This document shows, in pieces, positions 1 through 8,073 of a stretch of DNA of 64,000 nucleotides; within the stretch, counting starts at the first letter, position 1; every line of letters starts with the position of its first letter. The notes beneath the pieces were generated by a model. It searched no databases and was not told the origin of the DNA. It saw only the letters and a program-made list of their open reading frames with translations. A program made the position numbers and the translations under genes. Origin of the DNA: Neolewinella antarctica (GTDB taxonomy: Bacteria; Bacteroidota; Bacteroidia; Chitinophagales; Saprospiraceae). The DNA lies in the NCBI RefSeq assembly GCF_011927835.1, contig NZ_JAATJH010000003.1:62001-126000 (forward strand), in the 5' to 3' direction.

Positions 1-40
1 TCAGTAGAATGGCGGACGTGAACAGGTAACCGATTTTCAT
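1..40 (-). CDS. Partial gene running off the window edge, probable exported protein
   Basis: Only the first codons are present. From an ATG at 40 the minus strand reads MKIGYLFTSAILL, which resembles the start of a signal peptide (Lys followed by a hydrophobic run). An in-frame upstream ATG at 109 would add 23 polar residues, so the start is uncertain. The gene would be divergent from the one at 216, with the promoter region between them. No function can be given. Confidence 0.3.
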   Translation of the reverse strand, partial: MKIGYLFTSAILL

Positions 41-160
41 GCCGGGTAAGGTAAGGTGTTCGCAGAAACCAAAAGCGAAACGCTGGTTGTTGGTCGTGCG
101 AAAATTCATTGCGTGTTTAATTAACTCAGCGGGAAAACAACAATCCGGGGCGGTGTCCTC

Positions 161-168
161 TATCTTTG
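161..168 (+). promoter_or_regulatory. Bacteroidota -7 box (TATCTTTG)
   Basis: TATCTTTG matches the Bacteroidota sigma-A -7 consensus TAnnTTTG and lies about 48 nt before the ATG at 216. No clear -33 TTG was found at the usual spacing. Confidence 0.45.
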
Positions 169-215
169 CGCGCAGCGACAACTCGCGCCGCTAGACCCCC
201 CAAAGACAATCATTG

Positions 216-806
216 ATGCGTATTTCGGTTATCATTTTTCTTGCTTTAGCTTTCTTCACCACCACGCCGCTGCAAGCGCAGATTGGTGACCCCGCCCGCG
301 CTGATTCCGTTTCCCTGCGGGGGCAATTCGACGAGATGCTGCGTGTGTCGAATAAATTCCAGTTCTACAAAGTCGTCCGGGAGCCCTTCCTGCAGGCTTT
401 CATGAATAACGTTAATGACTCCATCTCTATCTACACCAGCGAGATTGAAGAACTTAACGCGACCATCGCTACCCAGGCCAGCAAGGTGCAGGAGCAAACG
501 ACGTACATTTCCGATCGGGACCGCGCGATCAGTACCCTGGAGCAGGATAACCAAAGCATCAACCTGCTGGGTATGCAGCTGTCGAAGGAAACGTACAGTA
601 CCGTCGTCTGGTCCACCATCATTGGTCTTCTCGTCGCGCTGGTATTAGCGATCAGCAGGATGCGTTATGCGTCCAGTACCGCTAAGGAAGCAAAGGTGAA
701 CGCCACTAAGTTGGCCGAAGAACTTGAACTGAGCAAGCGCCGACGGTTGGAGATCGAGCAGAACCTCCGCCGGCAGTTACAGGATGAGCTCAACAGACGG
801 GGGTAG
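216..806 (+). CDS. Exported coiled-coil protein with one membrane helix, unknown function
   Basis: 196 residues. Residues 1-22 form a signal peptide ending at an Ala-Gln site. A polar helical region with coiled-coil character follows (about 60-120), then one hydrophobic helix (about 128-150), then a charged, Arg/Glu-rich C-terminal coiled coil. This architecture matches a Bacteroidota family that I recall being annotated in some genomes as tRNA (guanine-N1)-methyltransferase; I see no methyltransferase motif and regard that name as wrong. ATG at 216 is preferred over the in-frame TTG at 213. The true role is unknown; the shape suggests an envelope protein with a cytoplasmic tail. Confidence 0.75.
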   Translation: MRISVIIFLALAFFTTTPLQAQIGDPARADSVSLRGQFDEMLRVSNKFQFYKVVREPFLQAFMNNVNDSISIYTSEIEELNATIATQASKVQEQTTYISDRDRAISTLEQDNQSINLLGMQLSKETYSTVVWSTIIGLLVALVLAISRMRYASSTAKEAKVNATKLAEELELSKRRRLEIEQNLRRQLQDELNRRG

Positions 807-1038
807 GCGCGATTAGTGTTTCATAACCATCTCTTTGCGGGCGTAGCCGAACGAATCTTCTCCGCACCCGCGTCCGCGCCCGTCTGACCCTTTTGGTTAA
901 ATAAAAGTGTGGTAAACTTTTAAGATTCCTTACACAATACGCCGCGCCTTACGGGGGTTTACCTTAGCGTCAGCGTGCCCCAAACGAACTCGACCCCGCG
1001 CAGTAGTTAGCTACTGTTCGGGTCAATTCGCCAGGCAG

Positions 1039-1046
1039 TATATTTG
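1039..1046 (+). promoter_or_regulatory. -7 box (TATATTTG) of gldJ
   Basis: TATATTTG fits TAnnTTTG and lies 43 nt upstream of the gldJ ATG. The 283-nt spacer before gldJ otherwise holds an AT-rich patch near 895-945 and, at 863-880, a variant of the dispersed 17-mer (GCACCCGCGTCCGCGCC). No small gene is evident. Confidence 0.5.
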
Positions 1047-1089
1047 CGCTACTCTCCGAAAAACGAATTACCCGGTTTACTTCAGCTCT

Positions 1090-2601
1090 ATGAAATATTG
1101 GCTCAAAGCAACGCCCCTGCTCGCACTGGCAATGCTGCTCATCTCTTCCTGTGGTCGCAACGATCGCAACTCCGCCACCAATTGGAAAATGAACGACACT
1201 AAGTGGGGTGGCTTCGAATCCAAAAATGGGTACGATGGCCAGGAAACGCCACCAAATATGGTGCTGATCCCCGGTGGTTCTTACGTCATGGGCTTCACCG
1301 AAGAGGACGTGCCTTACGACTGGGATAACATTCCCCGCCGCGTCACGGTCTCTACCTTCTACATGGACCAGACGGAGATCAGCAACGATGATTATCTTCT
1401 CTACATGTCCTGGACCGCCCTAGCCTACGGAGAGTCCTATCCCGAAGTTTACCGCGATGCGCTGCCCGATACGCTAGTTTGGCGTGATGAGCTTTCCTTC
1501 AACGAACCTTACGTACAGAACTACCTGCGCCACCCAGCGACCAAGGACCACCCAGTCGTTGGCGTCACCTGGACGCAGGCAAATGAGTTCTCCCGTTGGC
1601 GGACGGACCGCGTCAACGAGGCCATCCTCATCGACAAGGGCATCATCGAGCCGAACCCGGCACCGCAGGACGAAAACGTTTTCGTGACCGACGCTTATAC
1701 AAACGGGCAGTACGAACCGACGATCCGCAAGGGCGTCAAGGACTACCGCACGGGTGGTGACCGCCAGGTGAAAATGATGGACGGTATTCTTCAGCCGGAA
1801 TTTCGCCTGCCAACCGAGGCGGAGTGGGAATACGCCGCCTTGGCGCTGCAGGGCCTTCAGGAAAACGAAAAAGACGAAAACTATACGGACCGCCGTATTT
1901 ACCCCTGGTCCGGTACGGGTATGCGCTACCAGCGCCACGACAAGTACCAGGGACAGATGTACGCTAACTTCAAGCGCCGCGGTGGTGACTACATGGGCAT
2001 CGCCGGTAAGCCAAACGATGGCGCGTCCATTACCTCCGCCGTCACGGAGAACTACCCGAACGATTTCGGGCTGTACAATATGGCCGGTAACGTGAACGAG
2101 TGGGTGCTCGACCTTTACCGTCCACTGACGACACAGACGTTGAACGACTTCGAAAATCACGACCTGAACTCCTTCCGTGGCAACGAATTCAAGAACATCA
2201 AACGCGACCCGGTTACGGGCCAGCCGGTTGAAAAGGATAGCCTCGGCCGCCTAAAGTACGAGTACGTCACCGACGAGGAAGCCGCGCAGCGTGATAATTA
2301 CAAAAAAGGCCGCGTCTATAATTACCTCGATGGCGATGAGCAATCCGAAGCGGAGTACGCAACCAACGAGCACACGCTAATCTCCGACAAGGCCCGCGTT
2401 TACAAAGGTGGTAGCTGGGCCGACCGGGCCTACTGGCTTAGCCCCGGTACGCGCCGCTTCATGGACGAGGATAAGGGTAGCCGGACCGTCGGTTTCCGTT
2501 GTGCGATGATTTCCCTCGGTAGTGAGGCGGAGGTCGCTTCCAACGGCAAGAAGAAAAACCGCTTTGGCAAAAAGATTAAAAAGCGCCGCTCGCGCCGTTA
2601 A
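1090..2601 (+). CDS. gldJ: Gliding motility / type IX secretion lipoprotein GldJ
   Basis: 503 residues. A lipoprotein signal peptide ends in LISSC (Cys21), giving an envelope lipoprotein. The rest is a formylglycine-generating-enzyme-like (sulfatase-modifying factor) fold: MVLIPGGSYVMG near residue 58, FYMDQTEISN near 91, PVVGVTWTQANEF near 154, LPTEAEWEYAALALQG near 240, GNVNEWVLDLYRP near 330, VYKGGSWADRAYW near 438 and GFRCA near the end. These segments fit GldJ better than the shorter GldK. In gliding Bacteroidota GldJ supports motility and the type IX secretion apparatus; it is not expected to be an active FGE. The C-terminus is very basic (KKKNRFGKKIKKRRSRR). murF follows after a terminator, an order I recall from flavobacteria. 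Consistent with this, the window contains a type IX-tailed protein. Confidence 0.87.
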   Translation: MKYWLKATPLLALAMLLISSCGRNDRNSATNWKMNDTKWGGFESKNGYDGQETPPNMVLIPGGSYVMGFTEEDVPYDWDNIPRRVTVSTFYMDQTEISNDDYLLYMSWTALAYGESYPEVYRDALPDTLVWRDELSFNEPYVQNYLRHPATKDHPVVGVTWTQANEFSRWRTDRVNEAILIDKGIIEPNPAPQDENVFVTDAYTNGQYEPTIRKGVKDYRTGGDRQVKMMDGILQPEFRLPTEAEWEYAALALQGLQENEKDENYTDRRIYPWSGTGMRYQRHDKYQGQMYANFKRRGGDYMGIAGKPNDGASITSAVTENYPNDFGLYNMAGNVNEWVLDLYRPLTTQTLNDFENHDLNSFRGNEFKNIKRDPVTGQPVEKDSLGRLKYEYVTDEEAAQRDNYKKGRVYNYLDGDEQSEAEYATNEHTLISDKARVYKGGSWADRAYWLSPGTRRFMDEDKGSRTVGFRCAMISLGSEAEVASNGKKKNRFGKKIKKRRSRR

Positions 2602-2620
2602 TCGACGAGGTACTGATCAA

Positions 2621-2657
2621 AGTCCCCTCCGGCAAGCTTGCCGGAGGGGACTTTTGT
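2621..2657 (+). terminator. Rho-independent terminator after gldJ
   Basis: A perfect 32-nt palindrome (2621-2652, arms AGTCCCCTCCGGCAAG / CTTGCCGGAGGGGACT) is followed by a short T-rich run. It separates gldJ from murF. Confidence 0.85.
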
Positions 2658-2690
2658 TGTATAGGTGCTTTTGTTCCATACTAAGCTATC

Positions 2691-2698
2691 TATCTTTG
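2691..2698 (+). promoter_or_regulatory. -7 box (TATCTTTG) four nt from the murF ATG
   Basis: TATCTTTG matches TAnnTTTG and ends four bases before the murF ATG at 2703. A transcript started at normal spacing from this box would be leaderless or nearly so. Confidence 0.6.
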
Positions 2699-2702
2699 CG
2701 TA

Positions 2703-4040
2703 ATGAAATACACCAGTGAGGCGCGCCTCTACGAAATTTATCGACAGCACCCACGGGTACGGATTGATAGTCGGTCGGTAGAACCCGGCGACCTGTTCGT
2801 CGGGCTGGTGGGTACGCAAGTTAACGGCAACGCTTACGCGGATAAGGCGCTGACGCGGGGTGCGGGGTTCGTGATCGTGGACGACCCCACGGTCGTCGTG
2901 GCCGGGGATGAAAGATTTTTGCTCGTGCCGGACAGTTTAGTGGCACTCCAGGGAATGGCGATCAGCCACCGGAAAAACCAGCGCATGCCCGCGCTGGCCA
3001 TTACGGGAAGCAACGGGAAAACAACCACGAAGGAACTCGCCCGCGCGGTGCTCGCCCGCCAGTACACCGTTCACGCTACCCCGGGCAATTACAACAACCA
3101 TTTGGGTCTGCCCCTGACGGTACTCGGTACCCCAAAGGGTGCCGATATACTAGTGCTGGAAATGGGGGCTAACCACCAGGGTGAAGTTGCGGAACTCTGC
3201 ATGATCGGTCGACCGACGCACGGGTTGATCACCAATATTGGCGAAGCCCACCTCGAAGGTTTTGGTGGGATAGCCGGTGTGATTGCGGGCAAAGGAGAGT
3301 TGTTCGACTATCTGTCCACCAACCGTGGGGTAGCTTTCGTTAATGCCAACGAGGACTATCTATCCGAAATGGCCAGCAAGAACGGTCGCGTCATCTATTT
3401 TCAGGATAGCGAAGTCCCGGACCAGGAAGTGGCCGCCATCGAGATCAAAGTATTTTCCGTCCACCCACGTATCCACGTAGGGTTCCTGAGTAGCACGGGT
3501 GAATTGATTGAGGCGAAGCTTAACCTGAGCGGCCAGCATAATTTACAGAACGTGAAGGCGGCCATCTGTATCGGCAAATATTTCAAAGTGCCCGCGCTCG
3601 ATATAGCGGCCGCGCTGCGAGCGTACGAGCCCACAAATCACCGGAGTCAGTACCTCGAAACCGGCGCGGTGACGTTTTTCTGGGATGCGTACAACGCTAA
3701 CCCCAGTAGCGTCGTGGCCGCCATGGAAAGTTTCTCCGCGAATCACAAACCCGCGGATAGTGTAGTTATCCTGGGCGAAATGCTTGAGTTGGGCCCCATC
3801 GCCGGGGTAGCACACCGAGAGGTCGCTTTCCAGGCCGGCAAAGCGGCCGACACGGTGGTGTTCGTCGGCGAAGCCATGCGGGAGCCGGCGCGGGAATTTC
3901 AGCGACCTTGGTTCGCGGACTCCTTTGGTTTAACCGATTGGTTCTGGCAACAGGACTGGAGCGGGCGGACAGTGTTCGTGAAGGGCAGCAGGGGAAACAA
4001 GCTGGAGCGTATCCTGCAGGGGGCTCCGGTAAGTCAATAA
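2703..4040 (+). CDS. murF: UDP-N-acetylmuramoyl-tripeptide--D-alanyl-D-alanine ligase MurF
   Basis: 445 residues, normal for the family. Cytoplasmic ATP-dependent ligase that adds the D-Ala-D-Ala dipeptide to the UDP-MurNAc tripeptide, the last step in making the soluble peptidoglycan precursor. The ATP-binding loop GSNGKTTTKE lies at residues 102-111. EMGANHQGEVAEL (about 155) and TNIGEAHLEGFGG (about 178) are typical Mur-ligase catalytic-domain segments, and FFWDAYNANPSS with VVILGEMLELG marks the C-terminal domain. The gene has its own promoter-like box and is separated from gldJ by a terminator. It converges on the antiporter gene, with only 8 nt between stop codons. Confidence 0.95.
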   Translation: MKYTSEARLYEIYRQHPRVRIDSRSVEPGDLFVGLVGTQVNGNAYADKALTRGAGFVIVDDPTVVVAGDERFLLVPDSLVALQGMAISHRKNQRMPALAITGSNGKTTTKELARAVLARQYTVHATPGNYNNHLGLPLTVLGTPKGADILVLEMGANHQGEVAELCMIGRPTHGLITNIGEAHLEGFGGIAGVIAGKGELFDYLSTNRGVAFVNANEDYLSEMASKNGRVIYFQDSEVPDQEVAAIEIKVFSVHPRIHVGFLSSTGELIEAKLNLSGQHNLQNVKAAICIGKYFKVPALDIAAALRAYEPTNHRSQYLETGAVTFFWDAYNANPSSVVAAMESFSANHKPADSVVILGEMLELGPIAGVAHREVAFQAGKAADTVVFVGEAMREPAREFQRPWFADSFGLTDWFWQQDWSGRTVFVKGSRGNKLERILQGAPVSQ

Positions 4041-4048
4041 GTAGCAGG

Positions 4049-5992
4049 TTAGGATATCTTCTCCCCCGTAGAGTCCTCCGAAACAACGTGATCAGCTGCT
4101 TTCTCCGGTACTACTTCCGCGACGTTTTTGGACTCGCCACCGGCGTCACTTTCACTCGTGTCGACCAAGCCGTCGAGCTTAACTTCGGGGCCGATGTAAA
4201 ACAGTTCGTCGTTGACGGCTGCCTCCATGTCGTTGGTGTCGGCACCGACGAAAGTAATATCTCCGGAAACGGCACAACGTAGAAAGATTGGGATTGCTTT
4301 TACTTCCCGAATGGCTTCCAGCGCTTCGTCGATCAGGTTTTCGTCGTGAATGAGGTACTTGTGGGAGCCAGGGTTCGTCCTGGCCGTGCGGTTGAGGATC
4401 AGGTAGCTAGCAAAGTGGCTGAAGAGCGACCGCTTCGAGTATCGTTGGTTGAGTACCTCTTTACGGGTGAGTAGGCGGTGAATGCCCCGCAGCCCTTCCC
4501 GCGAACGGTAGTTGTTGACGACGTAAAAATTGTCTTCATCACTACTGGTCATGGCCAGAATGTAACCGACATCGGTGAGGTCCAGGACCTTATCCAAGTC
4601 GTCGGTGTTCACGATGCTCTCGACGACGTTCAGGTCACTTTCCCGCGCGGCTTCGGCGGCGGACTGGTTACTCGTCACGATCGTTACGTCGCGGCCGCTC
4701 GTCTTTAGGGCGGTTGCGATCTCCCGGGCACCCTCACCACCACCAAAAATGACGATTCCGCTTCCTTTTGGTAGGCTGACGCGTAACCGTTTTGCTACGA
4801 AACCGGCGAGGGTAGCGTTGAGCAGGACGGTGCCGAGCACGATGATGAAAACCAGGGGGGTGATGTATTCCGCGCCGGGGACACCCCGTTCCTCCAATTC
4901 AAGCCCGAAGAGCGATGCCACACCGGCGGCGACGATGCCCCGCGGGCCGACCCAACTAATGAAAGCTTTATCCCGCCAGTTCAATTCACCCCCGGCCAGG
5001 CTCCAGTAAACGCCCAGTGGGCGGGCAACGAACACCACCACGAGAAACAAAACAAGCACCCGCCAGTCCATAACCAACTCGATCTGCTCCACGGTAATGT
5101 TGGCGGATAGCAGGATGAAAAGCATGGAAATAAGTAAGATGGTCAGGCTCTCCTTGAAGTCCAGGATGTCGTGGAGGAAAGGGACATCGCGATTAGCGAG
5201 GAAAGCGCCCATTACCACGGTCGTCAGCAGACCACTCTCGTGCGCAATGGCATCCGACATCAGAAAAGCCCCAATTACGGCCGCCAGGATGAAGACGTTC
5301 AGCAGAAATTTAGGCACGTAGAGCCGGGTGATCAGTAAGTACAAGCCGTAGCCCAGCGTCGCCCCCAGCCCGATACCGACCAGACCGGACCGCACGAATT
5401 GAATAATGGCTTCGCCGACCGTGGCGTCCGGCTCGTAGAAAGCAATGATGAACTTGTAGAAGAGTACGGCCAAAAACGCGCCGACTGGGTCGATGACAAT
5501 GCTCTCCCACTTGAGGATGGTCGAGATTTGTCGCTTCACGTTAATCTGCCGCATAATCGGCGCGATAACGGTGGGCCCGGTAACGACGATCAACGTCGAA
5601 AACAGAAAGGCGATTTGCCAGGGTAGGGGGATGATGAAGTGCGCCGCAAAGCCGGCGACGACGGTCGTCGTGAACGCCCCGTAGGTAGAGAGTTTTAAAA
5701 TACTGTTGGTGAGCCCCTTGATCTCTCCCGTCCGTAGGGTAAGACCGCCTTCGAACAAGATTAGGCCAATAGCGAGGGAGACAAAGCTGTACAGGAGGTT
5801 CCCCGGAAACAACCCGGTACCCGCGTCCGCGTCAAAACGGGGACTCAGCAGGGAGTGCCCGGTATAATATTCCCACCCCGGGCCCACGCACAGCCCAGCA
5901 AGAATCAGGGGAAGGATCGCCGGAACGCGCAGCCGCCAGGCCAGCCACTGGGCCAGAATACCGATAATGATCAAGCCGCCAATTTCGTACAT
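4049..5992 (-). CDS. CPA1-type cation:proton antiporter with C-terminal NAD-binding domain
   Basis: 647 residues. About residues 1-400 form a multi-helix sodium/hydrogen exchanger domain (start MYEIGGLIIIGILAQWLAWR; FEGGLTL and VTGPTVIAPIM are family-like segments). From about residue 411 a TrkA-N/RCK-like Rossmann domain begins (VIFGGGEGAREIA), followed by a region like the second half of RCK modules and an acidic tail. This fusion suggests monovalent cation/H+ exchange at the inner membrane, gated by nucleotide or redox state. Whether Na+ or K+ is carried cannot be told. It converges with murF. No clear -7 box was seen upstream. Confidence 0.85.
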   Translation of the reverse strand: MYEIGGLIIIGILAQWLAWRLRVPAILPLILAGLCVGPGWEYYTGHSLLSPRFDADAGTGLFPGNLLYSFVSLAIGLILFEGGLTLRTGEIKGLTNSILKLSTYGAFTTTVVAGFAAHFIIPLPWQIAFLFSTLIVVTGPTVIAPIMRQINVKRQISTILKWESIVIDPVGAFLAVLFYKFIIAFYEPDATVGEAIIQFVRSGLVGIGLGATLGYGLYLLITRLYVPKFLLNVFILAAVIGAFLMSDAIAHESGLLTTVVMGAFLANRDVPFLHDILDFKESLTILLISMLFILLSANITVEQIELVMDWRVLVLFLVVVFVARPLGVYWSLAGGELNWRDKAFISWVGPRGIVAAGVASLFGLELEERGVPGAEYITPLVFIIVLGTVLLNATLAGFVAKRLRVSLPKGSGIVIFGGGEGAREIATALKTSGRDVTIVTSNQSAAEAARESDLNVVESIVNTDDLDKVLDLTDVGYILAMTSSDEDNFYVVNNYRSREGLRGIHRLLTRKEVLNQRYSKRSLFSHFASYLILNRTARTNPGSHKYLIHDENLIDEALEAIREVKAIPIFLRCAVSGDITFVGADTNDMEAAVNDELFYIGPEVKLDGLVDTSESDAGGESKNVAEVVPEKAADHVVSEDSTGEKIS

Positions 5993-6220
5993 ACGCTAGT
6001 GTTACCGATAACCCGGAACGAGAAAGACGCTTCCGATTAAAATAAGGTTCGTGGGCTTAATTGGTTGTGCCGTGACCGGCTGCGCGTGGGTAAAGGCCCG
6101 GTAGCCACAGAATATTTGTCCACAAATAACTTCCGGTGGTGGGTGCGCCGTTAGCCATCGGGGTGGAAGCAGGGTTCATTCGTTCGGTGGGGCGAACAAC
6201 TAAAACAGTTTGTTGGTCTT

Positions 6221-6228
6221 TATCTTTA
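6221..6228 (+). promoter_or_regulatory. Weak -7-like box (TATCTTTA)
   Basis: TATCTTTA differs by one base from TAnnTTTG and lies about 37 nt before the TTG chosen as start of the next small gene. It argues against translation starting at the upstream GTG at 6136. Confidence 0.3.
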
Positions 6229-6264
6229 CCCGCAACCGTACAACGAAACGGTTCCCACACTCCC

Positions 6265-6555
6265 TTGCAAAGATCCGCCTTCGACCAGTCGCTGAAAGAA
6301 CACGCCACGCCACCGCCGGAGGCCTCACTGGCCGTCACCGCCCTGTGGTGGGTCTGCAATTCCAACTGGCAAAAAGCCCACGACCTGATCGATAAAGAGC
6401 CGGGCGTCGACATCGCCTGGGTCCACGCCTTCATGCACCGGATGGACGGTGACCAGGCTAACGCCAAATACTGGTACGCGCGCTCCGGTAGGCAAGCACC
6501 GGGTACGACGATCGGGAAGGAACTGGAAGCTATGCTTACCTACTTTCTGGATTAA
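6265..6555 (+). CDS. Small conserved hypothetical protein
   Basis: 96 residues from the TTG at 6265. The recognisable core is an alpha-helical segment with ALWWVCNSNWQKAHDL, AWVHAFMHRMDGD and NAKYWYARSGR. This pattern recalls short soluble proteins found across several bacterial phyla, always of unknown function and with a TPR-like look. No ATG is available in frame. GTG at 6136 would give 139 residues, but the added part shows no family similarity and starts before the likely promoter. It lies between divergent and convergent neighbours and has no operon partners. Confidence 0.55.
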   Translation: MQRSAFDQSLKEHATPPPEASLAVTALWWVCNSNWQKAHDLIDKEPGVDIAWVHAFMHRMDGDQANAKYWYARSGRQAPGTTIGKELEAMLTYFLD

Positions 6556-6572
6556 TTATCAGTTTTTTTTAG

Positions 6573-6716
6573 CCACAAAAGCACAAAAGCACAAAAGCAC
6601 AAAATTAGCAGAGCAGGCTTCACTTACCAGACTTCGCATTTTTACGTTATGTGCTAGACGTTGTCGTTTTTTGCTTCGCAGCACTTTGTGCACAGTGCTT
6701 TTTGTAGCCAACGCTT
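6573..6716. repeat. GCACAAAA tandem repeat with an imperfect inverted partner
   Basis: GCACAAAA is repeated three times at 6581-6604, preceded by AGCCACAAAA. About 80 nt later, TTTGTGCACAGTGCTTTTTGTAGCC reads as an imperfect complement (split here as TTTGTGCACAGTG and CTTTTTGTAGCC), so the spacer could fold. It sits between convergent genes. Confidence 0.5.
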
Positions 6717-6724
6717 TACCCGTT

Positions 6725-7909
6725 TTAGTCCACCCGAACCACTAATCCCTTCAGATATTCCCCCTCTTGGTGGTAAAGATTCACGGGGTGATCCGGGCCT
6801 TGCGATAGATGGTGGAGAACTCGGCAATCTCTACCTGCCTCCAACCCCGCCGCCACGATGGTATCGTAGAAAAGTTGGCGGTCCACCACCCGGCTGCAAC
6901 TGAACGTAAAGAGTAGTCCACCGGGCTTGATGGCTTTCATCGCCCGGGCGTTGAGGCGCTTGTAGGCCTGGACGGCTTTGTGCCGCTTGTGCTTATTCTT
7001 CGCGAAAGCGGGTGGGTCGACGACGATGATGTCGTAATCCTGCTCGTCCGCATTCTCTTTGAGCCACTCCATCACGTCGGCGGCGTAGGCTGCGTGCTTG
7101 TCGGCAAATTCACCGTTGCGGCCCGCATTTTCGGTGGTGAGCTCCACCGCACTGCCGCTTAGGTCCACACTCTGCACCCGCGCGGCGTCGCCCAAAAGCG
7201 CGTAAACGGAAAAGCCGCCCGTGTAACAGAAAGTATTCAACACTTTCTTGCCAGCTGAATAGCTACCGAGCAACCAACGATTCTCCCGCTGGTCGAGGAA
7301 GAAGCCCGTCTTCTGACCATTCGCTACGTCGACGCGAAAACGACGGCCGTTCTCGATAATAACTACGTCCGTCACCGCTTCGCCCGCCAGGATGCTGTTT
7401 TCAGCGACGTAGTGCCCCGGGAGAACGCTGGCGCTTTTGTCGTAAACCGTGGTGATTACTTCCGGCATCAATTCCATCAGTAGCTGAGCAATGGTGTCAC
7501 GCAGCAAGTGCATCCCCACGCTGTGGCACTGGACGACGGCTACGGAAGCATAACGGTCGACGATGAGCCCCGGCAGGCCGTCACCCGCGGCGTGGACCAA
7601 CCGGTAGGCGTTCGTTAGCGGATCGTTACTCAAGCCAAGTTGTGTGCGTAGTGCAATCGCTTGCGTGAGCCGGTCCCGCAATAGTTCCTCAACGGGTAGT
7701 TCGTTGTCTCCAAACTCCAGCAAGCGAACGCGGATGCCGCCGGTAGCGTAGTGGCCGTAGCCCAGGCGGTCGCCATCGATGGCGTCGACGGCAACGAGTT
7801 CGCCGTCTTCCAGGCCGGCTTCTTCGCGCTTGACGGCGCCGGAAAAAATCCAGGGGTTGCGGCGGCGAATGGCTCCGTCCTTGCCTTTTTGGAGGGTGAT
7901 GGTTTTCAT
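6725..7909 (-). CDS. Class I SAM-dependent 23S rRNA methyltransferase, RlmI family
   Basis: 394 residues from ATG at 7909 (MKTITLQKGKD); the frame remains open upstream, but the ATG coincides with a nearby -7-like box. An N-terminal PUA-like domain (about 1-75, with RRNPWIFSGAV) is followed by a Rossmann methyltransferase: VLNTFCYTGGFSVYAL (SAM loop), VDLSGSAVELTTENA, and VVDPPAFAKNK, the catalytic DPPxF-type motif. The family methylates a cytosine C5 in 23S rRNA (RlmI in E. coli acts on C1962); the precise target here is inferred. Divergent from the FAD oxidoreductase gene. Confidence 0.88.
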   Translation of the reverse strand: MKTITLQKGKDGAIRRRNPWIFSGAVKREEAGLEDGELVAVDAIDGDRLGYGHYATGGIRVRLLEFGDNELPVEELLRDRLTQAIALRTQLGLSNDPLTNAYRLVHAAGDGLPGLIVDRYASVAVVQCHSVGMHLLRDTIAQLLMELMPEVITTVYDKSASVLPGHYVAENSILAGEAVTDVVIIENGRRFRVDVANGQKTGFFLDQRENRWLLGSYSAGKKVLNTFCYTGGFSVYALLGDAARVQSVDLSGSAVELTTENAGRNGEFADKHAAYAADVMEWLKENADEQDYDIIVVDPPAFAKNKHKRHKAVQAYKRLNARAMKAIKPGGLLFTFSCSRVVDRQLFYDTIVAAGLEAGRDCRVLHHLSQGPDHPVNLYHQEGEYLKGLVVRVD

Positions 7910-7913
7910 GGGG

Positions 7914-7921
7914 GCGAAGGT
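7914..7921 (-). promoter_or_regulatory. -7-like box (TACCTTCG) four nt from the ATG
   Basis: On the minus strand TACCTTCG (one mismatch to TAnnTTTG) lies four nt upstream of the methyltransferase ATG at 7909, the same geometry as at murF and the divergent gene at 8074. Confidence 0.4.
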
Positions 7922-8061
7922 AGGGTGCCGGCGGGGGAGGGGCAGCCGGATTGGCGAAAACCTGCGGTTCATATCAACCTGATTTGCGGTATGGGTTAGC
8001 TGGCAATCGCGGTAATTGGATACGTGGGCTAAGCCCGGGACGGTGCGTGGGTACGGGGCAC

Positions 8062-8069
8062 TACCTTTG
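8062..8069 (+). promoter_or_regulatory. -7 box (TACCTTTG) four nt from the ATG
   Basis: TACCTTTG matches the consensus and ends four nt before the ATG at 8074, suggesting a leaderless transcript. Confidence 0.6.
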
Positions 8070-8073
8070 CCGA

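Noticed and set aside
1474-2160. 228-codon minus-strand frame
   Set aside because: Antisense to gldJ and without family features.
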